From the NCBI GenBank assembly GCA_963667855.2, contig CAXXKI010000006.1:15550-79549 (forward strand): a DNA stretch of 64,000 nucleotides. Direction: 5' to 3'. The number at the start of each line of letters is the position of its first letter. Within the stretch, counting starts at the first letter, position 1. The notes beneath the pieces were generated by a model. That model was not told the origin of the DNA, made no database searches, and was given only the letters and a program-made list of their open reading frames with translations. Of this stretch, positions 55,561 to 64,000 are shown piece by piece. The DNA comes from G963667855 sp963667855 (GTDB lineage Bacteria > Planctomycetota > Phycisphaerae > UBA1845). A program made the position numbers and the translations under genes.

Positions 55561-58500
55561 ATGACAAAGTTACAGATGCGCACCCTATTTGTGTTTTTTG
55601 GGTTGGGCATGATTGCCAGCACCGCTCATGGACAAACCCTGGTTTGGTCCGATGAGTTTGACGGTCCAGGCATCGACCGATCCATATGGACCTTCAATAC
55701 GGGAGGTAGTGGTTTTGGCAATGGCGAACTTCAGTACTATACGGCTCGTCCGGAAAACGCCTTCATCGAAAATGGCAGCCTGGTTATCGAAGCCCGCCGC
55801 GAAGCCTATCTCGGCGACAAGCAATTCACCTCTTCACGATTACTGACCAACGGCCGATTCGCTTTCAAGTACGGTACTATCGAAGCGAGAATTAAACTTC
55901 CCGATGTCGACTACGGTATTTGGCCGGCGTTCTGGATCATGGGTACCAGTCACGGAGCTTTGGACTGGCCTTACTGCGGCGAATTGGACATTATGGAATT
56001 CGGCAAGAAGGACGGATACGAAGCCGGTGTCGTGAACCAGCGAGTTTCGTCTGCAGCTCACTGGGATGATGGTGGCGAACACCTGTTTGATTACGCCTAC
56101 ACTGATCGCCCCGCCCCGATGTACCAGAATTACCACCTGTTCAAAATGGAATGGACCCCGTCCTACATAAAAACCTACGTCGATAATGACATGTTCTGGT
56201 CCATCGATATCAGCGATCCCGAGGGCGACTCTTTGGAAGAGTTCCATACCCCGATGTTCCTGCTTACAAACGTAGCTGTTGGCGGATGGAACTTTATCGA
56301 GATCACCGATCCGTGGGCAATCACCGCTAATTTCCCTCAAAGAATGTACATAGATTACATCAGGCTTTTCGACAATGGCGATACCGAACTCTTCTACGGT
56401 GATGACAATGCCGAAACCGGTTACTTCGGTGTATTCACCGAAACCGCTCCGGTAACCAACCACGTACAATACGAAGTTGATGCCGCACTTTACCTGTGGA
56501 ACAACCTTACCGAAACCACCGAAGACGCTTACGAAGGTAGTGAAGTCTGGAGCATGACCGCGGCGCCCGGTGGCTGGTGGGGAATGGGCGTACTCTCCAC
56601 TCAGTTCGATCGTAACATGAAGAACTACTCCGACGGACATATGCACCTGCATATGAAAACCTCCTCCGCCGATACCTTCAAAGTTGGAATCAAGAGCACC
56701 ACTTCCGGCGAAAGCTGGGTATATTTCGATGAGAATAATTCTTACGGACTCGTACGAGACGGTGAATGGCACGAAGTGATCATCCCCCTCAATAGGTTCT
56801 CGAACACCGACTTCGCGACGATTACGCAGATCTTCATGATCGCCGGTGATCCATCAGCCTCTCCGTTTGAGTTCGCCATCGACAACGTTTTACTGGACTC
56901 CTGATGTTGCCCGCCCCACCCCCGCCAATGGCAGTTTCGGTATCTTTACTGAAGATGCAGCCCACAAAACCGCAGGCGAATACGAACTGGGCGTCAACGG
57001 CGACTTCTATATCTGGGAACACACCCTTTTGCAGGGAACAGAAACACCTTACGAAGGTAACACCAGTATGTCGCTTTACTCCGCCCCCCGGCTTGACCTG
57101 GTTCGGAGCGGCCTTTACCCCGACCATCAAATATAACCTCTCCGCTTTCCGTTATCCTGAAAGCAAACTGCATTTCGCACTCAAAACCAGCTCAACCGCC
57201 ACCTTCCGTCTTGGTATGCGAAGCGGAAACGTGGATGACATTGGTCAGAAATGGATCGAGTTTGCCGCCGGCAGCAATCCCTACGGTTTCGTTCGCGATG
57301 GAAACTGGCACATAGTGGAAATTCCTATGGCCGACATTATCGACGCAGTCGACCTGACCGAAGTGAGCATGCTTTTTGAACTGCTGGGCGTCAATGGTCC
57401 GATTACGGACATCGAATTCGACGACGTCTGCCTGCTCGGCGGCGGTGACCCGCTCAGTGTTGGTGCGGGATATCCTGTTGCCGATGCCGGTGAAGACACC
57501 ACGCTCATCCTGCCGAACAACAGCACGGTACTCCGCGCAATTGGCAGTCACGACCTCAACGGAACAATCGTCGCATGTGCCTGGGAACAGACCAGCGGCC
57601 CGTCGACCGCTACATTAAGCGGCGAAAACACTGCGATATTGACCGTATCAGACCTGATTGAAGGCGAATACGTCTTCCGCCTTACCGTTACCGATGATGA
57701 CGACCTGACAGATATAGATGATGTACGGGTTACTGTCACCACTCCGGACCCCAAGGCGAACGCCGGTTCCGACCAAAGCATCGTGTTGCCCGTTGATAGC
57801 GTAACTCTCGCCGGCTCCGGTACCGACGCCGACGGTGTAATTGAATCCTACTTGTGGACACAGGTAAGCGGCCCTTCAACGGCTACCTTGACCGACGCCG
57901 ACACCGCAACGGCCACCGCAAGTAATCTGTACAAAGGCACCTACGTATTCGATTTAACCGTAACCGACGACGACGGATTAACCGGCAACGATCAGGTTTC
58001 AGTTATTGTTACTGATCAGAAAGTCAACATCGCCCTTGGTAAACCCGCAACCGCGTCATCCGTTGCCAGCACCAGCCTGGTAACCAACGGAGGCTTTGAG
58101 GCGGGTACCGGAATTGATGCGGACGATTGGTCTTTGATCGAATTCGCTCCCGGCGATGCAATTGCGGTATCCGACCGGGTAAACACCGATCCTTACAGTG
58201 GAGCATGGAACCTCAGTTTGCGTGTAGCCGGTGCAGGTAACGGTGGTCCCGCGGCCGAGGCTCAGCAGACCACTGCAACTGATTCGGTCACTCCTGGAGT
58301 TTCCTACGATCTGGAAGCTCGCATAAAGGCTGTCGGCACTTTCGGAGCCGGTGTTGTTGCACAAATCGCCCTGCAATGGGTGGATACGGACAACAGCCAT
58401 GGCGGCGGAGTCAAGGGCGCAACTGGTTTCGTCAATATCCAGAATGGTTTGACCAATGAATATTCTCTACAGGGCTTTACCGACCTGGTCGCACCGGCCG

Positions 58501-59122
58501 GCTCGGACGCAGCAATAGTCATGTTCAGAATGGCTGGCGGTGCGTTTGCCGGCTCAGATGGTGAGATCGCAGTTGACAGTGTCATCTTGTCGTCCGATGG
58601 CGCCTACAACGCCGAATTCGCTGTTGACGGTCATGCCGATACGAGTTGGGCAAGGCCTGCCCGGCGATCCGCAGTGGCTTGAGATTTCCCTGGGCGACGT
58701 TTACGAAATCAACCAGGTCGCAATCGACTGGGCTGACGCTTACGCACAGCAGTACGACATAGAAACTTCAAACGACGGCTCCGATTGGGACCACTGTTTA
58801 CTCGACGACAACTGGTGCAGGTGGTACGGAAACAATCGATCTGTTCAGTGTCGGCCGTTATATAAGGCTTTACGCTAACGCAGGCGGCACCGCGAATGGT
58901 TGCTCCCTGCACGAGTTCAAAGTTTACGGACAGCTTCAGCCGGGTGATATCGACGGCGACGAAGACGTGGACATGGACGACTTTGACCTGCTGGCAGATT
59001 GTTTGACTGGTCCGGCCGCGGAAATCCTCCCCGGTTGCCATGCGGCGGATCTGGACAAAAACGCAAGGGTTGACCTGCGAGATTTCGCTAAACTCCAGGC
59101 GGCGTTTGCCGGCAGTAATTAA
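55561..59122 (+). CDS. Multidomain GH16 laminarinase-like secreted enzyme, frame broken four times
   Basis: The repaired protein is about 1185 residues. Order: signal peptide; GH16 domain (about 25-275; VWSDEFDGPGIDRSIW, catalytic ELDIME within CGELDIMEFG); two tandem beta-sandwich modules (YFGVFTETAP ... and FGIFTEDAAH ...); two PKD-like repeats (ANAGSDQSIVLP type); a discoidin (F5/8C) domain interrupted by a CBM4/9-like module; and a dockerin-like end (GDIDGDEDVDMDDFD ... ADLDKNARVDLRDF). It should cut beta-1,3-glucans outside the cell. Single-base insertions are inferred at 56900-56902, 57084-57089, 58660-58662 and 58787-58789; each repair rejoins a known domain. The stop is at 59120-59122. 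Confidence 0.88.
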
Positions 59123-59282
59123 ATAGAATCCTAAACCTTCGAGCGGAGCATGCGTGCGATACGGGCCGTTTACCATAACGGCCCGTTACACGCATTATCG
59201 GTCGAATGCAGGGATGCAAAATGATGTTGGTTTCAATCTAACTTTGTGGCGATTTACTCACTTTTTCTCTCAGGATGGTAGC

Positions 59283-59957
59283 ATGTTGCAAAACAAACAG
59301 ACTACACGCGTGTTGTTCCCGCTTGTCGGGATTCTCTGCTGCGCGATGCTTCCGGCATCCGCGTTGGCAACAATTAATGTAAACCCCGGTTTTGAACTGG
59401 GTACGGCAGGCGACGCCGACAACTGGACCAAAATTTATTTCGGTGGTGGTACCGGCACAATCGTCGAACGCATTTCAACCGAACCGGCCACCGGTAGCTA
59501 TCACATGATGCTGCACCTGGCCGGTACCGAAGCCAGCGGTTCGCACGCCGAAGTGCAGAACGTATCGCCGGTAGACTCAGTAATCCCGGGCAATCTTTAC
59601 GATCTCAGCTTTTCGGCTAAAAGAGTTGGTGACCTCGGCGTCAGCGTCGTTCCGTTCTACCGGATTCAATGGCTGGACAGCGATGGCAGCAATGGCGGCG
59701 GCGTAAAAGGGATGTCACCTCTGGTCAATTTCGGCGGCACTCTGACCGAAAGCTATCAAACCATCACCGCCACTGATCTGGAAGCACCGGTAGACTCCGA
59801 CGCCGCGATGATTCAGATATGGTTGGACGGCGGTGCCATGGTCGGCGCTGCAGCGACGGTTTACCTCGACGACGTAGCCCTGACCCCGGAACCGGCCAGC
59901 ATGTCTTTGCTGCTGGTTGGTGCTGTTCTGGCTGTACGTAGACGTCGTGCCGCGTAA
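59283..59957 (+). CDS. PEP-CTERM protein, free-standing CBM4/9-like domain
   Basis: The 224-residue protein has a signal peptide (LFPLVGILCCAMLPASALA), a carbohydrate-binding-like beta domain (INVNPGFELGTAGDADNWTKI ... AATVYLDDVAL, about 30-195) and a PEP-CTERM tail (TPEPASMSLLLVGAVLAVRRRR). The domain is clearly homologous to the module nested in the GH16 enzyme just upstream (shared NPGFE/NGGFE, GGGVKG and SDAAMI/SDAAIV). PEP-CTERM proteins are sorted by exosortase into the envelope or biofilm. The ATG at 59283 gives the normal signal peptide. It may anchor or guide the GH16 substrate; that is inference. Confidence 0.85.
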   Translation: MLQNKQTTRVLFPLVGILCCAMLPASALATINVNPGFELGTAGDADNWTKIYFGGGTGTIVERISTEPATGSYHMMLHLAGTEASGSHAEVQNVSPVDSVIPGNLYDLSFSAKRVGDLGVSVVPFYRIQWLDSDGSNGGGVKGMSPLVNFGGTLTESYQTITATDLEAPVDSDAAMIQIWLDGGAMVGAAATVYLDDVALTPEPASMSLLLVGAVLAVRRRRAA

Positions 59958-59982
59958 TCAGTAATACGCTTGCAACTACCAG

Positions 59983-60044
59983 GGGATCGGAAGTTTCGGT
60001 TATTCTTATTGGGAATAACTAAATAACTTCCGATCCCTTTTCTT
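59983..60044. terminator. Bidirectional long hairpin terminator
   Basis: A 13-bp outer stem (GGGATCGGAAGTT/AACTTCCGATCCC) encloses a second stem (GTTATTC/GAATAAC) and is followed by TTTTCTTT. It separates the PEP-CTERM gene from the convergent lipase gene. Confidence 0.85.
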
Positions 60045-60051
60045 TGATACG

Positions 60052-60893
60052 TCAGTCTCGTTTATCCGAGGGAAATTCAGCAGCTAATATTCTAGCGATT
60101 TGCAGATATACGTCTTTGATAGTCTGCTCCATCTGAGATGGCTTGATCCCGCGGCGAAGTTCGGCCGGATCCCACCACCCGCACAGGTTGAAATGATCGG
60201 CGTCCAGAACCGGTTCGACGAAATACTCATCTTTCCATTTCGCAGATTCAACCGAAACCAGACCGTCGTTATCCCCCTCCTGCTCGTTGATGATTTTCCA
60301 CATCGGCTTCAGGGGATCGAGAATGTACGGATACTCCTGGTGCCCGGCGTAAGCCCTGAATTTCACGCTGCATTGGCTTTCCCATGACTCGACCTGCTCA
60401 TTAAAGGTTTCGCAGGCTTCGGTTGTCAGATCACGCGCCCCGTCTCCGATTTTCAGAGCCTTCAGGATTTTCCCTGCCTTCTCCACAACCGAATCGGCCA
60501 CCGGCGACCCGTGATGCGGGGTTCCGATGGTAGTAAGGCTGGCAACCCTCTCGTAGAACCCTTCATCCCGAGAATCATAGAGCATATGTCGAGCGTCAAG
60601 CCCGCCCATGCTGTGAGCAATTACGTGTACCCGCTGAGGTTTCGATTTATCCTCGGCCAGTATTCGTTCAATCTGCTGCTTCAAAGAGCGAGAGCGCACG
60701 TCCACGCTCTCGGCCCACTCAACATTCGTATGGAAAACGCGAAAGCCATGATTCTGCAGATATCCGCGAATATTCCGGAAATAGTGCAAACCATCATAAG
60801 GCTCAACATTAGCCAGCTTGAACACTTTTGAGTGATAGCGTCAAACCGAGCTATGCCGTGCGCGAGGATGATAGGGAACGTATTATCCAACAT
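60052..60893 (-). CDS. Alpha/beta hydrolase, triacylglycerol lipase-like, frame broken
   Basis: This protein of about 280 residues resembles bacterial LipA-type lipases: ILAHGIARFDAI near the start, DGLHYFRNIRGYLQNHGFRVF, nucleophile in VIAHSMGGLDAR, Asp in EGDNDGLVSVESAKW, and His in LDADHFNLCGWW. The frame changes at TTTT 60826-60829; adding one T (one A on the minus strand) joins ITQ to KVFKLANVEPYDG. This is the only deletion-type break among the twelve seen. It carries no signal peptide. The ATG at 60893 is used. Confidence 0.8.
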
Positions 60894-60995
60894 TATCCGA
60901 TCTTCTTCTGACAAGATATCCTTATATGCTGCCAGCCACAATTTCTAATGTTGGGAGTAAAGAATACCGTATACGAAACTCCACAAAACCGAATA

Positions 60996-61425
60996 TCATT
61001 GACTGGTATCGCCGGGGGATTTTTCGCCGTTCACATACTCTACAACCTCTATAACTTCACCGTTAGTGGAAAAAAAACGTGCTGGACCATGCGCCAAACC
61101 CTTTACGTAGGTCATCTTGAGTTTAATGGTACCGTCTTCGTACAGGTAATATCCCGTTCCCGTTCCGTCAACGAAGTGTTCATTGGCTATGACGGTACCA
61201 TCCGGCTTATACCAGGTTTCCTCTACGCATTGCCCGGCAACATATCTATCAACTAGCTTCAATTCACCCGATTTATAAAAGTATTCCCCGTGTACCTGTG
61301 CCATGAGCTATACCATTATCATCGAAATAAAGAGTCCTCGGCGCATAGCCAGAACCAATCCATAATGCCAAAAAAGCGAAAACAGCTATTGCAGATAAAA
61401 ATAACAGGTGAAACTTGCTCGCCAT
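60996..61425 (-). CDS. Membrane-anchored MORN/YwqK-type repeat protein, frame broken
   Basis: The protein of about 142 residues has an N-terminal membrane helix or signal (LLFLSAIAVFAFLALWIG) and then MORN-like repeats (GEYFYKSGELKLVDRYVAGQ, ETWYKPDGTVIANEHFVDGTGTGYYLYEDGTIKL). The body was recognised in one frame and the N-terminus in another; removing one G in the GGGG (forward CCCC 61286-61289) joins them. MORN-type repeats often bind phospholipids or proteins. The role is unknown. It may be part of the same strand transcript as the lipase, with 102 bases between. Confidence 0.65.
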
Positions 61426-61740
61426 CTTTTCTTGCCTTTCACACGCATATCAATTGATCGGTTGCTACCAAGTTTAAGCAGACACATCTTCTCTTCAATA
61501 CTAAAGGTTTATTCAATTTCCCGCGATGATAAAAAACTCAAAACTAGATAGCCAATCCTGATCGAAGGAAAACATCGGTATTCAAATACAAAACCGAGCC
61601 ATGTTGAAAAACACGACTCGGTTCAAATGCCACTCAACCCGCTCTCGCTTTTTACGCAAGGCGTATTGTGAATAACTGGGCTAATTTCGCAGGCTTAGCC
61701 AATATGCTGCATGCAGTATCAGCCGTTGTTCGTCTTGCGC
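61426..61740. other. Intergenic region with terminator
   Basis: This 315-base AT-rich stretch on the minus strand is downstream of the CheY-like gene and upstream of the MORN-type gene. It contains one terminator hairpin and no recognised gene. Confidence 0.5.
61590..61623 (-). terminator. Terminator of the hydrogenase/regulator operon
   Basis: On the minus strand an outer stem AACCGAG/CTCGGTT and an inner stem CGTGTT/AACATG are followed by TTTTG. It lies about 120 bases after the CheY-like stop. Confidence 0.75.
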
Positions 61741-62118
61741 TTACAGCTTAGCCTTGAGTATCGACAGCAGAGTTTCGGGGTCGATCGGTTTCTGGAATAC
61801 ACCGCTGAGCCCCAGCGCCGACGCGTCGGTACTCATGTTCAGGTTGTCGCCAACCGAGCTGAGCATGTAAACCGGAGCGGTATTTCCCAAAGCCTTGAAC
61901 TCTTTCACCAGGCTCGTTCCGGCATCGACCTCTTCCATCATCAAGTCGACGAGGATGAAGTCCGGGTTGCTTTCCTTGTAAACCTTCAACCCTTCCTCCG
62001 CCGTCCGAGCTTCCACCATTGCGTAGCCGTTGGCCTCCACGATCATCCGCACGGCATAGAGAAAGTCGGGCTCGTCATCGACGTACAGAATTACTTTTTT
62101 CCGTCTTGCATATTTCAA
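61741..62118 (-). CDS. CheY-like single-domain response regulator
   Basis: The 125-residue protein is a stand-alone receiver domain. It has the acidic pair in VILYVDDEPDFLYAV, the phospho-Asp in DFILVDLMMEE near residue 57, the switch Ser in VYMLSSVG, and the Lys in GVFQKPIDPETLL. No output domain is present. The start is a TTG at 62118 that overlaps the protease gene by 44 bases; if the A run at 62095-62100 is one base short, an ATG eight bases downstream with GAGG upstream would give MQDGKKVILYVDD. It is last in a hydrogenase operon, so its task may be H2- or redox-linked. Confidence 0.85.
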   Translation of the reverse strand: MKYARRKKVILYVDDEPDFLYAVRMIVEANGYAMVEARTAEEGLKVYKESNPDFILVDLMMEEVDAGTSLVKEFKALGNTAPVYMLSSVGDNLNMSTDASALGLSGVFQKPIDPETLLSILKAKL

Positions 62119-62650
62119 CCTCGTTCACAGGTCCCTGGACCTTATCAGAGTCACCGGATTGGCACGTTCCAGACCACTTTTCGGTAGCCTCGCCGAAGTT
62201 GCCATCCCGGATTACCTGCTCAAGAAAACTGGTCGCGGACGCCAGATTCGCCTGAGCCTGTTCGGAAAGGGCTTCGCAGTAATCGTTAAACTCGTAACCG
62301 CGAATTCCCAACATGTATCCTTGTGCCTTGGAGCTGAACAAGTCCCTGGCCAACCCCATTACGGCGTTGGGCCTGAGACTGTGAGTACTGAAGGACATGG
62401 AGGAAACCGGCTCGATCCGCCGGAAATAAAACGGCCCCGCATCCTTCGTGTCAGCATCGGCAAAAACCACCACATCGTACCTGGCCGCAGCAGCAGCATC
62501 CTCCAACATAAGCTGGTAATCGGCATCGGTAACCACTCCCGGAATCCGCTTTTTCTCAATCGCGGATGCAAGGGCGGGTCCCAGGCCGTCGTCCAGACGG
62601 CCTGGGTTACCGAATCCCATTACTAGAACTTTGGCGGAGTCAGCTATCAT
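62075..62650 (-). CDS. NiFe hydrogenase maturation endopeptidase
   Basis: This 191-residue protein of the HycI/HyaD/HoxW family removes the C-terminal extension of the large subunit after nickel insertion. It has the nickel-binding motif VMGFGNPGRLDDGLGPALA with Asp at the usual place, VVFADADTKDAGPFYF, and SLRPNAVMGLARDL. The ATG overlaps the hydrogenase stop by four bases (ATGA). The last 20 residues overlap the CheY-like gene and may be wrong if the A run at 62095-62100 contains an error. Confidence 0.88.
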   Translation of the reverse strand: MIADSAKVLVMGFGNPGRLDDGLGPALASAIEKKRIPGVVTDADYQLMLEDAAAAARYDVVVFADADTKDAGPFYFRRIEPVSSMSFSTHSLRPNAVMGLARDLFSSKAQGYMLGIRGYEFNDYCEALSEQAQANLASATSFLEQVIRDGNFGEATEKWSGTCQSGDSDKVQGPVNEVEICKTEKSNSVRR

Positions 62651-64000
62651 CCCTTCTTCCTGCTGTCCAGTACGTTGCCTTCGTGATCAACCAGCTTGAC
62701 CTCGAGCGGCATCTCGCCCATCGCGTGCGTTGCACAGGACAGACACGGATCATAAGCACGAATTGCAACCTCCACGTGGTTGAGCAATCCCTCAGTGATC
62801 TCGACACCGGCCAGATGATCCTTGGCAACCTTGGTCACCGCACGGTTCATCGGCTCGTTGTTACTGGTGGTGGAAACAATCAGGTTGGCCATGGTCACCT
62901 GATCATTCTCATTCACCTCGTAGTGTTGGAACAACGTTCCACGAGGCGCCTCGATCAGACCAACGCCCCACGGACGACGCTCACCTTTTACCACAAGGTC
63001 GGTACCCTGCAGGTCGGAATCGTTGAGCAGTTCCTTAATCTTCTCGATCGCGTGAAGCAGCTCAATCATCCGCGCCCAGTGATACGCCATGGTAATGTTG
63101 TTGGGCTTGTTATCGGTGACAGCCATGAACTCCTTGCGGGCGGCTTCCGCCTCGGGAGTATCGATGAAGTCGGCCGTATTCACTCGAGCCAGAGGACCAA
63201 CGCGATACCAGCCGTCAGCAGGACCGATCTCCTTGATGAAGGGGAACTTCATGTAGGACCAGCTCTTGACCTCTTCGGCGATATAGTTGTTGTAGCCCTG
63301 ATAATCGACCTGATCGAAAATCTTCTTACCCTGGGCATCGATGGCACGAAGGTTTCCATGGTAAAGATCCATGGCCCCGTCCTCGCGAATCAGGGACAGA
63401 TGGTTCGAATCGAAAGAGCCGAACGGAGCTACCATCTCAAGGTTCGCAACCGTGTAATCCTTGGCAACCTTGAGAGCGCCGCGGGACCACTCGACCATCT
63501 GGTCAATATCCTTCAGCAACTCGTCTCTTTCGGCTATGGAAAGGTTCTTGTTAATTCCACCAGGAATGGCACCGGTACCGTGGATCTTCTTACCCGCGGT
63601 AGCCTTGATCACTTCCTGTCCGTACTTACGCATCATCACGCCCTGGACGGCCAGGTCGGGATACTTGGCCGCAACGCCCGATGACGTTACGAATTGCCAC
63701 ATCCGCGTCAAAGCCGAAGAGCAAGTCCGGCGAACAAAGGTGGAAAAAGTGCAATGCATGGGACTGGAACGTCTGCCCATAATGCATAAGCCGACGCATC
63801 TTCTCCGCGGTGGGAGTTAGCTTGTCGGCACCGACAATAACGTCCATGGCTTTCGCCGCCGCAAGGTGGTGACTCACGGGGCAGATACCGCAGAGACGCT
63901 GAACGAGCACGGGAACTTCCCAATAGGGACGCCCCTGGATAAAACGCTCGAAGCCGCGGAACTCCACGATGTGCAGCCGGACCTGGGTTATCTCTTTATT
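62647..64000 (-). CDS. NiFe hydrogenase large subunit, group 3 (HoxH/MvhA) type, 5' end missing, frame broken
   Basis: The catalytic subunit of a soluble hydrogenase reads off the right edge, lacking only about 20-40 N-terminal residues. The L1 motif RLCGICPVSHHLAAAKAMD and the L2 motif DPCLSCATHAMG supply the four Cys ligands of the NiFe site. After His of L2, a C-terminal extension of about 20 residues (MGEMPLEVKLVDHEG) should be cut by the protease encoded next. VRNVIG and VAAKYPDLAVQ are in different frames; removing one base in CCC 63677-63679 (forward) repairs the chain. The sequence is closest by eye to HoxH-like bidirectional or MvhA-like group 3 enzymes. Electron-transfer subunits lie outside the window. 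Confidence 0.9.

Noticed and set aside
62566..63684. A 372-codon open frame on the plus strand.
   Set aside because: It lies exactly antisense to the hydrogenase large subunit and has no domain signature; it is a mirror of a GC-biased codon pattern.

Overview
The window looks like a chromosome segment of an anaerobic member of the Planctomycetota, most likely of the class Phycisphaerae. This is inferred from a lipoprotein full of DCN-x-NG-x-PDECD repeats, dockerin-like tails on secreted proteins, a PEP-CTERM protein with an RRRR end, many secreted low-complexity proteins, and a mosaic gene order with few long operons. Anaerobic life is suggested by a reductive-dehalogenase homologue and a group 3 type NiFe hydrogenase. 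No phage, insertion sequence or CRISPR array was seen.

Layout. 0-4 kb: glycine cleavage genes (gcvH start, gcvT) and RNase R. 4-7.6 kb: a cobalamin-binding protein, a glutamine amidotransferase (pabA/trpG type) and three pseudopilin-like genes. 7.6-12 kb: accC, accB and an M24 peptidase, then a histone H1-like protein and tRNA-Arg. 12-25 kb: an LhgO-type oxidase, a TlpA-like thioredoxin, a secretin-N-domain protein, ruvC-ruvA-ruvB, an alpha/beta hydrolase with an RlmL-like methyltransferase, an OPT transporter, a repeat lipoprotein and rnpA. 25-36 kb: a TPR protein, a radical SAM protein with ffh, a 1010-residue glycine-rich secreted protein, and a membrane-anchored reductive-dehalogenase homologue with a small Mth938-like protein. 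36-44 kb: an RNA methyltransferase, an ECF sigma factor with a probable anti-sigma factor and periplasmic partner, rpmB, gatC-gatA, an amidohydrolase and an MFS permease.

44.8-54.8 kb is the most distinctive block: two GT4 glycosyltransferases (one fused to a probable alpha/alpha toroid), three divergent GH130 phosphorylase-type enzymes, a lectin-fold lipoprotein and a sensor histidine kinase. I infer a self-contained system that makes and phosphorolyses a mannose-containing glycan. 55-60 kb carries a very large multidomain GH16 laminarinase-like enzyme and a PEP-CTERM protein that is a free-standing copy of one of its binding modules. 60-64 kb carries a lipase, a MORN-type protein and a hydrogenase large subunit with its maturation protease and a CheY-like regulator.

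Quality warning. Twelve reading-frame breaks can be repaired by adding or removing one base, nearly always in a homopolymer. Eleven are single-base insertions and one is a deletion. They fall only at 4.6-9.3 kb and 56.9-63.7 kb; none is visible in the 47 kb between. I read this as local sequence error rather than gene decay, and I annotate the affected genes as whole genes with the break noted.
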